Assembly: GCA_947176235.1 (NCBI GenBank)
Contig: CAMWPM010000008.1
Span: 1-64,000 of the forward strand
Direction of reading: 5' to 3'
From: an uncultured Bacteroidales bacterium
GTDB lineage: Bacteria; Bacteroidota; Bacteroidia; Bacteroidales; Muribaculaceae
Length of the DNA: 64,000 nucleotides
Part shown: positions 34,028 to 43,726 of the stretch, piece by piece
Layout: the number at the start of each line of letters is the position of its first letter
Position numbering within the stretch: the stretch's first letter is position 1
Notes under the pieces: generated by a model
Told to the model about the DNA's origin: nothing
Seen by the model: only the letters and a program-made list of their open reading frames with translations
Databases searched by the model: none
Position numbers and translations under genes: made by a program

Positions 34028-36345
34028 AACGCTTACTTTTTGGAATCGTGGCTGCTGCAACTTTCCTCACCCCCGCCGCACAGGATCTGCGACTCACCCC
34101 CGACAACATTGACGAAATCATCTCCGCAATGACGCCGCAGGAGAAAGCTCTCATCGTAATCGGCACCGGTATGCCCGGTGTGACGGGCGACAACGCCGTA
34201 ATCGGCTCCACCACCGACGGTCGTGTACCCGGTGCCGCCGGACAGACCTATGCCATCCCCCGCCTCGGCATACCGGCTGTAGTGCTCGCCGACGGACCGG
34301 CCGGTCTACGCATCGACCCCCATCGTAAGGGCGACTCCCGCGACTATTACTGCACCCACTTCCCAATCGCCACGCTTCTCGCATGCACATGGGACACCAC
34401 TCTTGTCTCCCGAGTCGGTCGCGCCATCGGTGAGGAAGTGCTCGAGTACGGCGCCGACGTCCTTCTCGCTCCCGCGCTCAACAATCACCGCAATCCTCTC
34501 TGCGGACGCAACTTTGAATATTACTCCGAGGATCCCGTGGTCAGCGGCAACATTGCCGCCGCCTACGTCAACGGCGTGCAGAGCGCCGGCGTCGGCACAA
34601 GCGTCAAGCATTTCGCCGCCAACAATCAGGAGACCAACCGCACCGCCAACGACGTCATCATGTCACAGCGCGCCCTGCGGGAGATCTATCTCCGCGGCTT
34701 CGAGATCCTGATGCGCGAGAGCGACCCCTGGACCGTTATGTCTTCCTACAACAAGATCAACGGCACCTACACATCCGAGTCACCCCAACTTCTCACCGAC
34801 ATTCTCCGCGACGAATGGGGCTTCGACGGCATGGTGATGACCGACTGGTTCGGAGGAAAGGATGCCGTGGCGCAGATGATTGCCGGCAACGACATGCTGC
34901 AGCCCGGCGTTGACCGCCAGTACAATCAGATAATGCAGGGTCTTGCCGATGGCTCGCTTGACGAGAAAATCCTCGACCGCAACGTCCGCCGCGTCCTCGA
35001 AATGATTGTCCGCACCCCCGCCTTCAAGGGCTACAAGTACTCTGACAACCCCGACCTGAAGGCTCACGCCCTTCTCACCCGCGACGCCGCCACCGACGGA
35101 ATGGTGCTCCTGAAGAACGACAGCAATGTCCTCCCTCTTTCACCCGATGTGAAGAATGTAGCCCTCTACGGCAACACCTCCTACAATTTCATCGCCGGCG
35201 GTTCAGGCTCCGGCAACGTCAACCGCGCCTACACCGTATCGCTCCTCGACGGACTCCGCAACGCCGGGCTCTCCACTGATCCCGCCCTCGAAAAAGCCTA
35301 CCGCTCCTACATCGACGCCTACTACGATTCGCTCAGTCAGCAGGGCAATCCCATGGATCCCCTTTCCCCCGCCGCCCTCCCCGACGAGATGGTGGTTGAC
35401 ATGTCCGACATTCAGCGCCAGGCGGAGGACTTTGATATGGCATTTATCACAATCGGCAGGCTGTCAGGCGAATTTGCCGACCGCACTCCCGCCGACTTCA
35501 ACCTTTCCGACCGTGCGCGCCGCATCGTCCTCGACGTGACTGAAGCTTTCCATGCCCGCGGTAAAAAAGTGGTGGTTATCCTCAACGTAGGCGGTGTGAT
35601 CGAGACCGCCTCCTGGAAGCACCTCCCCGACGCTATCCTCTGTGCATGGCAGGGCGGACAGGAAGGCGGCAACAGCGTAGCCGACATCCTCACCGGTAAG
35701 GCTAATCCTGCCGGCAAACTCACCATGACGTTCCCTGTCGACCTGCGTGACCATGCTTCATCCTACAATTTCCCCGGCGCCTTCGCTCCTGCCGGACAGC
35801 CCGACGGCTCATCCGTGCGCAACGTTGATTTCACCGACTACGCCGAGGACGTCTATGTCGGTTACCGCTATTTCGACACATTTGACAAGGACGTTTCCTA
35901 TCCCTTCGGTTACGGTCTTTCCTACACTGTCTTTGACTATGGCGATCCTGTCGTCGAGACTGTCGGTGACACATTCGTAGTCCGGATTCCCGTTCGTAAT
36001 GCCGGCGACGTAAGCGGCAAGGAAGCGGTTCAGCTCTACGTTGAGGCTCCCGACGCCCTACGGTCCGACAAACCCGCCAAAGAGCTGAAAGCCTTTGCCA
36101 AGACTCGTTTCCTCGCTCCGGGCGAGACTGAAATAGTGACGCTCGTTGTCCCCGCCGACGATCTTGCAAGCTTCTCTCCCGAATCATCAAGCTGGATTGT
36201 AACTCCCGGCGACTACACATTCCTCATCGGAGCATCATCGCGCGACATCCGTCGGAAAGCCTCCGTGACGGCATCCGCCCGTGAAAGGAAAGTCCACGAC
36301 GTCCTCGCCCCCGTCAAGCCCCTCGATCCCCTCACCCGCAAATAA
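34024..36345 (+). CDS. Glycoside hydrolase family 3 (beta-glucosidase/xylosidase type)
   Basis: 773 residues, full length for family 3. A signal peptide (MKRLLFGIVAAATFLTP) is followed by the TIM-barrel domain with LADGPAGLRI (about 88-97), SVKHFAANNQETNR (about 193-206) and nucleophile Asp274 in MVMTDWFGG. The alpha/beta sandwich with LKNDSNVLPL (about 364-373) and the C-terminal fibronectin-III-like domain with YVGYRYFDTF (about 613-622) complete the fold. The substrate may be a beta-glucoside or beta-xyloside; with the coupled esterase, a decorated plant polysaccharide is likely. A terminator follows at 36374. Confidence 0.93.
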   Translation: MKRLLFGIVAAATFLTPAAQDLRLTPDNIDEIISAMTPQEKALIVIGTGMPGVTGDNAVIGSTTDGRVPGAAGQTYAIPRLGIPAVVLADGPAGLRIDPHRKGDSRDYYCTHFPIATLLACTWDTTLVSRVGRAIGEEVLEYGADVLLAPALNNHRNPLCGRNFEYYSEDPVVSGNIAAAYVNGVQSAGVGTSVKHFAANNQETNRTANDVIMSQRALREIYLRGFEILMRESDPWTVMSSYNKINGTYTSESPQLLTDILRDEWGFDGMVMTDWFGGKDAVAQMIAGNDMLQPGVDRQYNQIMQGLADGSLDEKILDRNVRRVLEMIVRTPAFKGYKYSDNPDLKAHALLTRDAATDGMVLLKNDSNVLPLSPDVKNVALYGNTSYNFIAGGSGSGNVNRAYTVSLLDGLRNAGLSTDPALEKAYRSYIDAYYDSLSQQGNPMDPLSPAALPDEMVVDMSDIQRQAEDFDMAFITIGRLSGEFADRTPADFNLSDRARRIVLDVTEAFHARGKKVVVILNVGGVIETASWKHLPDAILCAWQGGQEGGNSVADILTGKANPAGKLTMTFPVDLRDHASSYNFPGAFAPAGQPDGSSVRNVDFTDYAEDVYVGYRYFDTFDKDVSYPFGYGLSYTVFDYGDPVVETVGDTFVVRIPVRNAGDVSGKEAVQLYVEAPDALRSDKPAKELKAFAKTRFLAPGETEIVTLVVPADDLASFSPESSSWIVTPGDYTFLIGASSRDIRRKASVTASARERKVHDVLAPVKPLDPLTRK

Positions 36346-36373
36346 TCCCAGTATCGTATAAGGATATTGCCCC

Positions 36374-36411
36374 AAAGGTGGCGTGTCGTTCTTTCGACAC
36401 ACCGCCTTTTT
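36374..36411 (+). terminator. Terminator after GH3
   Basis: A 15-bp stem with two G-U pairs, core GGCGTGTCG-TTCTTT-CGACACACC, followed by TTTTTA on the plus strand, 29 nt past the GH3 stop codon. The core GTGTCG/CGACAC recurs at 40953-40985. Confidence 0.8.
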
Positions 36412-36455
36412 ATCACATTTTAAGAATGTGAATATCCTATCTATCAAGGCTGTAG

Positions 36456-36475
36456 GGGCGTGACATATCACGTCC
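36456..36475. repeat. Short palindromic element, REP-like
   Basis: GGGCGTGACATATCACGTCC forms an 8-bp stem with one G-U pair and 4-nt loop, in the 254-nt gap between GH3 and the YfhO gene, with CTG/CAG flanks. No second copy seen in the window. Confidence 0.35.
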
Positions 36476-36569
36476 GCTGCCCGCAGGATGATAAGACCTC
36501 TCAAGACCCTGGAATTATGTCTTCTTACCTTTTTTCTCTCTCCATTCCCTCCTTTCCGTTTTTTTTGAG

Positions 36570-36577
36570 TATTTTTG
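36570..36577 (+). promoter_or_regulatory. Candidate -7 box of the YfhO gene
   Basis: TATTTTTG matches TAnnTTTG, 23 nt before the ATG at 36600. No TTTG at the expected -33 distance. Confidence 0.4.
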
Positions 36578-36599
36578 CGGAATATTCAGCGTTTTAGTC

Positions 36600-39239
36600 A
36601 TGAAACAGAAGTTTATCGCATTCCTTCGCAACCGCAACGTTATCGGCTACGCAATTTCAATCGTAGTCATCGCCATCATCTCCCTCGCTTTCTTCTACCC
36701 CGACGCCATCGAGGGCAACCAGCTCCGCCAGGCCGACACCCTGCAGGGACTCGCCGTCGGACAGGAGACAAAAGCCTATGCCGACTCTACAGGCATCCAC
36801 TCACGCTGGACCAACTCACTGTTCTCCGGAATGCCCACATTCCAGATCTCCCCCTCCTACCCCTCCAACTCCCTCTTTTCGTGGCTAAACACCCTGATGG
36901 GACTCGGACTCCCCTCCCCCTCATCCCTCCTCGCCATGATGATGCTCGGATTCCTCATCCTCATGATGTCGATGGGCATCCGCTGGTATTATGGTCTGAT
37001 TGGCGCTGTCGCATGGGGCTTGTCGTCCTACTTCGTCATCATCATCGGTGCCGGACACATCTGGAAATTCGCCACTCTCGCCTACATCCCCCCCACCATC
37101 GCCGGTGTCCTGCTTGTCTATCGCGGGCGTTATCTGTGGGGAGCCGCTCTTGCAGCCCTCTTCGCCACTCTCCAGATTTTCTCCAACCACATTCAGATGA
37201 CCTACTACTTCGCTTTCCTCATCTTCATCCTTGTGGTTGCATTCCTCATTGTCGCCCTCCGCACCCGCTCCGTCCGTCGCTGGGCTATCGCCACTGCATC
37301 ACTCGCCGGAGCAGCAATCCTCGCTGTAGCGGCAAATCTCCCCTCGCTCTACAACACTTACGAATACACTAAGGAAACGATCCGTGGCGGGCACTCCGAA
37401 CTGACATCATCCGCTGCCGACAAATCGTCCGGTCAGGGACTGTCGCGCGACTATATCACCGCCTACAGCTACGGTCGCTCCGAGACGTTCACCCTCCTCA
37501 TCCCCAACGTCAAGGGAGGTGCCTCCGCCAAGCCCTCCAAAGGTGAGTTCACAATGCTTTCACTCGCCGAGCTCCCCGAAGTGCAGGAAATGATCGCCGA
37601 CGGTAAGATCAGCAACGAGACAGCCTACTATCTCCACTACCTGTCGCAGTACTTCGGCGAGCCGGAGTCCACCAACGGTCCCGTCTACGTCGGAGCAATC
37701 ATCTTCGCGCTCTTCATCCTCGGATGCATCATCGTTCGAGGTCCCCTCAAGTGGTCGTTGCTTATCGCCACCATCCTCTCCATCCTTCTTGCATGGGGTC
37801 GCAACTTCATGGGCCTGACCGACTTCTTCATCGACTTCGTGCCGATGTACAACAAATTCCGCACCCCCGAGAGTATCCTCGTGATTGCCGAATTCACCAT
37901 GCCCCTCCTTGCCGTCCTCGCCCTCGTGCGCCTATTCTCCGATCCACGGCCTTTCGTCACCTATCGTCGGCCGCTCGTCATCTCATTCGGCATCCCCGCT
38001 CTCCTCTGCATCATCGGCATCATCTTCCCGGGATTCTTCGGATCAGCCATCGACGCCAACACCGACCAGCTCCTTTCAGCCCTTGAGCAACAGATGGCGC
38101 AGGCAGGAATCTCCACCTCACAGTCAGCACCATTCATCGGTTCTCTCACCTCCACTATCGAGACTCTACGCTACTCTATGGTCGAGGCCGACTCACTCCG
38201 CTCCTTCAGCCTCATCACTGCCGCGCTCTTCGTCATTCTGCTCTTCTCCCGCGGCACATTCCGTCGAGGCTGGGCTATCGCCATCATCGGATGCCTCATC
38301 CTTGCCGATCTCTACTCCGTCAATAAGCGTTACATCGACCACGAAAGCTTCTGCCCCCCCGCACTCTCCGCCGCCGATCCGTTCCCGCTCTCCGACGTCG
38401 ACCGCGCCATCCTGTCCGACACCACATCCCACTATCGCGTCATGGACATTAAGCGCTTCTGGGAAGCCGCCCCGTCCTACCATCATCGCACTATCGGAGG
38501 ATACCATGCCGCCAAACTCACCCGCTATCAGGATCTCATCGAGCGCCATCTCTCCCATTTCTCACAGGTTGGCTACAACCCCGAACTCCGTTTCGACTCC
38601 CTCGGGCTCGCCCTCACCGGCGGCGACCGCGAGATGCTCGACATGCTCCGTGCCGATCTACGTGTCCTCGACATGCTCAATGCCCGCTATATCATTGACG
38701 GCAACGGCACTCTCGCCATCAACCCCGATGCACTCGGCAACGCTTGGCTCGTCGATTCCGTTCTTTGGGTTGACACCCCCGACGAAGAGATGGACGCCCT
38801 CTCCGTAATTGACCCGGCGGTCACCGCCGTCGCCGACCGCCGCCTCTCATCCGTCCTCCCCACACCCTCCTCACCCTCCGCCCCCGGCGATACGATCTTC
38901 CTCACATCCTATGCGCCCGACCGTCTCACCTACCACGTCGACACCCGTGACGGAGGTCTCGCCGTATTCAGTGAAGTCTACTTCCCCTGGGGATGGAATG
39001 TGACCATCGACGGTCAGCCCGCACCCCTCGCCCGTGTCAACTATCTTCTCCGCGCCGTAAGCATCCCTGCCGGCGCCCACACCGTAGTGATGACTTTCGA
39101 CCCGCAGTCCATCCATACCACCTCCACCATCGCCCGCATCGCCGTCATCCTCATCTACGTCCTTGTCCTCATGGCGCTCGCAGCCTACTTCACGCTCCGC
39201 TGCCCCGTCAAGAAGTTCAACGACCTTTCCGACGAATAA
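36600..39239 (+). CDS. YfhO-family multi-span membrane protein
   Basis: 879 residues. About 12 hydrophobic segments (for example residues 16-35, 110-150, 180-200, 214-240, 375-395, 430-445, 480-500, 550-590, 845-865) form a GT-C-like membrane core with soluble loops. The C-terminal domain holds VYFPWGWNVTIDGQPAPLARVN-type sequence (split over 770-795) that is typical of YfhO proteins. In Bacillus YfhO is involved in glycosylating lipoteichoic acid. Here a lipid-linked sugar transferase in the inner membrane is plausible. The methyltransferase-like gene begins 18 nt downstream. Confidence 0.82.
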   Translation: MKQKFIAFLRNRNVIGYAISIVVIAIISLAFFYPDAIEGNQLRQADTLQGLAVGQETKAYADSTGIHSRWTNSLFSGMPTFQISPSYPSNSLFSWLNTLMGLGLPSPSSLLAMMMLGFLILMMSMGIRWYYGLIGAVAWGLSSYFVIIIGAGHIWKFATLAYIPPTIAGVLLVYRGRYLWGAALAALFATLQIFSNHIQMTYYFAFLIFILVVAFLIVALRTRSVRRWAIATASLAGAAILAVAANLPSLYNTYEYTKETIRGGHSELTSSAADKSSGQGLSRDYITAYSYGRSETFTLLIPNVKGGASAKPSKGEFTMLSLAELPEVQEMIADGKISNETAYYLHYLSQYFGEPESTNGPVYVGAIIFALFILGCIIVRGPLKWSLLIATILSILLAWGRNFMGLTDFFIDFVPMYNKFRTPESILVIAEFTMPLLAVLALVRLFSDPRPFVTYRRPLVISFGIPALLCIIGIIFPGFFGSAIDANTDQLLSALEQQMAQAGISTSQSAPFIGSLTSTIETLRYSMVEADSLRSFSLITAALFVILLFSRGTFRRGWAIAIIGCLILADLYSVNKRYIDHESFCPPALSAADPFPLSDVDRAILSDTTSHYRVMDIKRFWEAAPSYHHRTIGGYHAAKLTRYQDLIERHLSHFSQVGYNPELRFDSLGLALTGGDREMLDMLRADLRVLDMLNARYIIDGNGTLAINPDALGNAWLVDSVLWVDTPDEEMDALSVIDPAVTAVADRRLSSVLPTPSSPSAPGDTIFLTSYAPDRLTYHVDTRDGGLAVFSEVYFPWGWNVTIDGQPAPLARVNYLLRAVSIPAGAHTVVMTFDPQSIHTTSTIARIAVILIYVLVLMALAAYFTLRCPVKKFNDLSDE

Positions 39240-39257
39240 AATTCCCCCTCCCGCCCC

Positions 39258-40004
39258 ATGACGCCCCCTATCGCACGACGCATCCGCACCGCTCTCCCGC
39301 GCATCAAGCGCAGTCATGGGTTCGGCATACACTCCCCCTTCGCCTTCTCATTCGTGATGAAAGTGCTGATGGAGCGTTGCCCCTTCTACGCCTACGCCGA
39401 TATTGCAGCCGCCCGTACCGAGTCCATTCGCCTTGCGGCTGTCGGACGTTTCCGCCACCGCCGTGTCATCTCCCTCAAGAACGCCAAGATGGTGTTCCGC
39501 ATCGCCGTTCACGCCCGCCCGCAGGCAATCCTACAGATCGGCACATCCTACGGGGTCACCACCGTGGCGCTTGCCGCCGCCGACTCCCGCACCCCCATCG
39601 TCGTCGCCACCCTACGTGATGCAGTTGCCCCAGTAACGGCAGATGACGTCTATCGTAACGTCACGTCCCCCTACTCCTCCCGCATCTCTGAGGTAGCCAC
39701 CATCCGCGAAGCCCGCTCTCTCTACTCCTCGCTCCTCCCGCCCTCCTCAAGCCCCTTCCTGGTTATCAACGCCATGCCCTCTGATACGGAAGAAGCCAAG
39801 TCACTCCGTTCGCTCATCCACTCGGCTATAGACGCCGAAGGCTACATCATCATGCGCAACATCTCCACCCCAGCCCTCCGCGATCTCTGGCTCGACATCA
39901 ATTCATCCGCCACATCCCACGGCATGTCATTCTCCAATGGGAAAATCGGCGTGTTTGTAGCACTTTCGCGTCTACCTCGACAGTCATTTTCTCTCTGGTT
40001 CTAA
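39258..40004 (+). CDS. Class I SAM-dependent methyltransferase-like protein
   Basis: 248 residues. The N-terminus RRIRTALPRIKRSHGFGIHS and PFAFSFVMKVLME are the family start common in Bacteroidetes. The segment ILQIGTSYGVTTVALAAADS (about residues 90-109) looks like the Gly-rich SAM-binding motif I, but other motifs are weak and the second half is poorly conserved. It is probably cytoplasmic. It lies between YfhO and xerD with 16-18-nt gaps, so it is probably in one transcript. The catalytic activity is uncertain. Confidence 0.55.
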   Translation: MTPPIARRIRTALPRIKRSHGFGIHSPFAFSFVMKVLMERCPFYAYADIAAARTESIRLAAVGRFRHRRVISLKNAKMVFRIAVHARPQAILQIGTSYGVTTVALAAADSRTPIVVATLRDAVAPVTADDVYRNVTSPYSSRISEVATIREARSLYSSLLPPSSSPFLVINAMPSDTEEAKSLRSLIHSAIDAEGYIIMRNISTPALRDLWLDINSSATSHGMSFSNGKIGVFVALSRLPRQSFSLWF

Positions 40005-40020
40005 ACCGCTTACGTCACAA

Positions 40021-40935
40021 ATGCGCCCCCTCCCCTCCCCTGATAGCCTGCTTAGGTCCTTCGCCGCCTACCTCACCATGGAGCGCGGACTGTCACCCAA
40101 CACCCGCGAAGCCTACCTCAATGACGCCGCGCGTCTCCTCGACTACGCACAGTCCATTCCCCTCGCCCCTTCCGAAATCACCCTCGACCATCTCCACGAG
40201 CTTATAGCCTCTCTCCACGATCTCGGCATCTCCCCGCGCTCTCAAGCCCGTTTCATTGCCGGCATCCGTTCATTTTTCCGTTTCCTGAAGATGGAAGGAT
40301 TCATTGACGATGATCCCACCATTCTGCTCGAAGGACCCCGCCTCGGATCCCACCTCCCCGACGTCCTCACAATTACTGACATCGACGCCATGATCGCCTC
40401 GATCGATATGTCCTCCCCCCTCGGGCAGCGCAATCGCGCCATCATCGAAACACTCTATGGTTGCGGATTGCGGGTCTCAGAGCTTGTCGATCTCGAAATC
40501 TCACGCATCTTTCTCGACGAAGGCTACGTTGTCGTCACCGGTAAAGGCAGCAAGGAGCGTCTCGTCCCCCTTTCACCCGTAGCCGCCGACGAAATCACCA
40601 CCTACCTCGCCGACAGCCGCTCTCACCTCATCCCCCGCCGTGGCGACGAAAACGTTCTGTTCCTCAATCGTCGTGGTGCACGTCTCACGCGCGTGATGGT
40701 TTTCTACATTATCCGCGATCTCGCTGCGCTGGCTGGCATACGTAAGACCGTTTCCCCCCACACTCTCCGACATTCATTTGCCACCCACCTTCTCGAGGGT
40801 GGAGCATCTCTACGTGCCATCCAGCAGATGCTCGGACACGAAAGCATTGCCACAACCGAAATCTACCTCCACATCGACCGCACCCGCCTCCACCACGAAA
40901 TCCTCTCCCACCACCCCCGCAACCTTCCCCGCTGA
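40021..40935 (+). CDS. xerD: Tyrosine recombinase of the XerD type
   Basis: 304 residues, the Xer length. It has the N-terminal SAM-like DNA-binding domain and the complete catalytic set: Arg151 (GCGLRVSELV), Lys175 (VTGKGSKER), His247-Arg250 (SPHTLRHSFA), His273 (LGHESIATTE) and Tyr282 (IYLHID). Xer recombinases resolve chromosome dimers at dif. No attachment sites, cargo or transfer genes flank it, so it is not a mobile-element integrase here. It converges with cydB across a 15-bp perfect hairpin. Confidence 0.92.
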   Translation: MRPLPSPDSLLRSFAAYLTMERGLSPNTREAYLNDAARLLDYAQSIPLAPSEITLDHLHELIASLHDLGISPRSQARFIAGIRSFFRFLKMEGFIDDDPTILLEGPRLGSHLPDVLTITDIDAMIASIDMSSPLGQRNRAIIETLYGCGLRVSELVDLEISRIFLDEGYVVVTGKGSKERLVPLSPVAADEITTYLADSRSHLIPRRGDENVLFLNRRGARLTRVMVFYIIRDLAALAGIRKTVSPHTLRHSFATHLLEGGASLRAIQQMLGHESIATTEIYLHIDRTRLHHEILSHHPRNLPR

Positions 40936-40952
40936 TTTCTTTGACCTAAATA

Positions 40953-40985
40953 GAGGGGGCGTGTCGGAATCCGACACGCCCCCTC
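40953..40985. terminator. Convergent hairpin between xerD and cydB
   Basis: A perfect 15-bp stem (40953-40967 with 40971-40985) and a 3-nt AAT loop, 17 nt past xerD and 20 nt from the cydB stop. U-runs on either side are poor. It shares GGCGTGTCG/CGACACGCC with the GH3 terminator. Confidence 0.65.
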
Positions 40986-41005
40986 AGCTTTATGAAGTTA
41001 GCGAC

Positions 41006-42130
41006 TTAATGCTTCTTGTCCATGCTGCGCCATGCGTAAACGATATATGCAAGCACAAAAGGAATGATAAACGACACATAGGTCATCGTCTTCAGCGTGA
41101 AGAGCGACGACGAACTGTTGTAGATCGTCAGTGACGATCCTGCGTCAAGCAGCGACGGATAATAAGGGGTAGAGTTGTAGCCTGCGACCCAGAACAGACT
41201 CAGCACCACAAGCACCGTGCCGATGCCGCTCCACCATATTCCTCCCGTGAAGTGCTTCGCAAACACCGAGCGGATCAATCCATAGAGCACCATCACGGTT
41301 CCGGCAAGAAGAGCTACGAGGGCAGCCGGAAGTGCCAGATAATTGTGGAAATATTTGAAATCAACCGGCTGGAACACCGATGTTCCGCCGTTCATGCCAC
41401 CGTTCACCGTTGTTTCAAGCGAAGTCGAAGTAAGCAATACGCCTAAGAAAGCCAGGAACAGGACCACGAAGATGCCTCCGTTGAGAAGCACTCTCTTTCG
41501 GTTAGATTCAAAGAAATCACCTGCCTCCTTGTGATTGTTGAGCAGATAGAGCGCTGCCTGGGTGCGCGCGAGGAAAAGCACTGCAAAACCAAGCAGCAGA
41601 TTCTTCCAGTTGAAAATGGCTTCGAAGCCGTGGCTCGGAGCCCACCGGGAGATTACGGGCGAACCGGAGTCAAGAATGCTGCCTTTCGACACCTCGAATT
41701 CTGCGCCGAAAAACATCATTCCCACTGCTACGCCCAGTAGCACGCATCCCACCGTACCGTTGATGAAAAGAAATATATCATAAGTCTTTGTGCCCCACAC
41801 ATTTCCCGGTTTCGAGCGAAATTCGTAGCTCACCGCCTGAAGCACGAAGCTTATCAGGATCAGCATCCACAGCCAGTAAGCGCCACCGAAACTCGTGGAG
41901 TAGAACAGGGGGAAGGAGGCAAAGAATGCGCCGCCAAACACCACAAGCGTCGTGAATGTCAGTTCCCACTTATGACCCATCGAGGCTATCACCTTTCCTT
42001 TGGCATCGCTTCCCTGATTGATGCCCAGAAGAAGAGTCTGACCCCCCTGCACGAAGAGCATAAACACCAAGATAGCGCCCAGCACGGAGATGAGCAGCCA
42101 CCAATATTCCTGTAATGTCGTCAGTGTCAT
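41006..42130 (-). CDS. cydB: Cytochrome bd ubiquinol oxidase subunit II
   Basis: 374 residues with about eight transmembrane segments (N-terminus YWWLLISVLGAILVFMLFVQ, then GGQTLLLG). CydB supports assembly of the haem-containing CydA in the inner membrane. The MGHKWELTFTTLVVFGGAFF and YEFRSKPGN stretches are family-typical. Only 3 nt separate it from the cydA stop codon, so coupled translation is expected. A high-affinity bd oxidase lets an otherwise anaerobic gut bacterium use nanomolar oxygen. Confidence 0.95.
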   Translation of the reverse strand: MTLTTLQEYWWLLISVLGAILVFMLFVQGGQTLLLGINQGSDAKGKVIASMGHKWELTFTTLVVFGGAFFASFPLFYSTSFGGAYWLWMLILISFVLQAVSYEFRSKPGNVWGTKTYDIFLFINGTVGCVLLGVAVGMMFFGAEFEVSKGSILDSGSPVISRWAPSHGFEAIFNWKNLLLGFAVLFLARTQAALYLLNNHKEAGDFFESNRKRVLLNGGIFVVLFLAFLGVLLTSTSLETTVNGGMNGGTSVFQPVDFKYFHNYLALPAALVALLAGTVMVLYGLIRSVFAKHFTGGIWWSGIGTVLVVLSLFWVAGYNSTPYYPSLLDAGSSLTIYNSSSSLFTLKTMTYVSFIIPFVLAYIVYAWRSMDKKH

Positions 42131-42133
42131 GAT

Positions 42134-43669
42134 TTATTTCTTTATCTGTTTTACCATAATTACTACTTCTGCGGTAAGAAGTCCGGTGAACACTACCGCA
42201 AACATCCAGAACGTCAGCATCACCTGACCCGCAGGTATAGCCGAGATGGCGGCGCGGGCGGGCATTAGATCCTGGATAATCCAGGGCTGACGGCCCACTT
42301 CGGCTGTCGTCCAGCCCGCCTCCGAACAGATCCATACGATGGCGATTGAAAGGAGCGAAAGCCATTGCCACCATTTGTTCTCCCACAAAGCGGGTTTCTT
42401 ATAGATCGCCCAGAGGCCCACCAGAATGTAGAGGAACAGGAATCCACCGGTGAGAACCATGATGTGGAACGCATAGAACGTGATGGCTACCGGCGGCACA
42501 GCCTCTTCAGGGCTGTCAAGATAGCCGTAGCCGAAATACTTGTAGTTTTCCTTTATGTCAGTGCGGGCGGTATTCATGGCTGCGGTGTCGCCGGCTGCCA
42601 TCGCGCTGTCAAAGCGGCGAAGCGCGTCGTGTGCTTCACGACCCATTTCGATGCGGTTGGCATAGCTGATGGTATTGACAGTGTCACCTTCCGCTGTCAT
42701 ACCCGTGCCATCGATAAGGTCATTGATTCCGGGCACAAAAGAATTGAGGTCATGATTGGCAAGGATTGAAAGACCCTTGGGTATGCCGATCTTGAAGATG
42801 AACGGATCCTTGTCATCGCCGGGCTTTTTATCCGGGTTGAGAATACCTACGCCCACGAGCTCTGCGCCCTGTTCGCCATCATAAAGTCCCTCCATCGCTG
42901 CCAGTTTCATGGGCTGCACGCGTGCCACGTCCACTGCCGAGCTGTCGCCTGTCCAGAGAGTAAGTAGCATGCCGACAAGCCCGACCCACACCGATGTCTT
43001 GATCGAGTCCAGAGCCATTTCCTTCTGCTTGCCGCGCATCAGCAGGTAGCCGCTCACGCCCATCACGAACACGGCACCGAGCACCCAGCCGTCAAACACG
43101 GCGTGGAAAAATTTATGCACTGCCACAGGTGAGAATGCCACGGCCATGAAGTCATCCATCACGTTGCGCATCTGCGCCGGGTCAAATTCCATGCCCACCG
43201 GATATTGCATCCATGCGTTAGCCACGAGGATCCAGAGAGCCGAAATCGTGGCGCCGATCGTGGTGAGCCAGGTAGAGGCAAGGTGGAAGCCCGGGCTGAC
43301 TTTCTTCCAGCCGAAGAACATCACGGCTACGAATGTCGCTTCCATGAAGAACGCGAGCAGGCCCTCGATTGCAAGCGGGGCTCCGAATATGTCTCCCACA
43401 AACCACGAATAGTTGCTCCAGTTCGTTCCAAACTCAAATTCCAGAATGATGCCCGTGGCTACGCCCATGGCGAAATTGATGCCGAAAAGGGTCATCCAGA
43501 ATTTTGTTGTCGCAAGCCATTTCGGCGACCGTGTGCGGTAGTAGATTGTCTCGAAGATGCCGACTATCACCCCGAGTCCGAGCGTCAGTGGCACAAACAG
43601 CCAGTGGTACATGGCTGTCAATGCAAATAGCCCGCGCGACCAGTCTACTGTGTTCATCAGATCATGCAT
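42134..43669 (-). CDS. cydA: Cytochrome bd ubiquinol oxidase subunit I
   Basis: 511 residues. Haem ligands and catalytic residues can be placed: His22 (YHWLFVPLTLG, the haem b595 ligand), Glu102 and Glu110 (AIEGLLAFFMEATF) and His185 (VAVHKFF, haem b558). The quinol loop keeps the conserved KLAAMEGLYDGEQG (about 255-268). It is a haem b558/b595/d oxidase that reduces oxygen to water. The DUF4492 gene lies 57 nt upstream in the same orientation and cydB 3 nt downstream. Confidence 0.96.
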   Translation of the reverse strand: MHDLMNTVDWSRGLFALTAMYHWLFVPLTLGLGVIVGIFETIYYRTRSPKWLATTKFWMTLFGINFAMGVATGIILEFEFGTNWSNYSWFVGDIFGAPLAIEGLLAFFMEATFVAVMFFGWKKVSPGFHLASTWLTTIGATISALWILVANAWMQYPVGMEFDPAQMRNVMDDFMAVAFSPVAVHKFFHAVFDGWVLGAVFVMGVSGYLLMRGKQKEMALDSIKTSVWVGLVGMLLTLWTGDSSAVDVARVQPMKLAAMEGLYDGEQGAELVGVGILNPDKKPGDDKDPFIFKIGIPKGLSILANHDLNSFVPGINDLIDGTGMTAEGDTVNTISYANRIEMGREAHDALRRFDSAMAAGDTAAMNTARTDIKENYKYFGYGYLDSPEEAVPPVAITFYAFHIMVLTGGFLFLYILVGLWAIYKKPALWENKWWQWLSLLSIAIVWICSEAGWTTAEVGRQPWIIQDLMPARAAISAIPAGQVMLTFWMFAVVFTGLLTAEVVIMVKQIKK

Positions 43670-43726
43670 GGTATTTTCTCGTTTTTATTGGTTTATAAAT
43701 AATTGAATTCGCGGAATGGCAATCAT

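Noticed and set aside
40021-40935. Integrase of a mobile element
   Set aside because: The protein has Xer length and motifs, and no attachment repeats, tRNA, transfer or cargo genes flank it.
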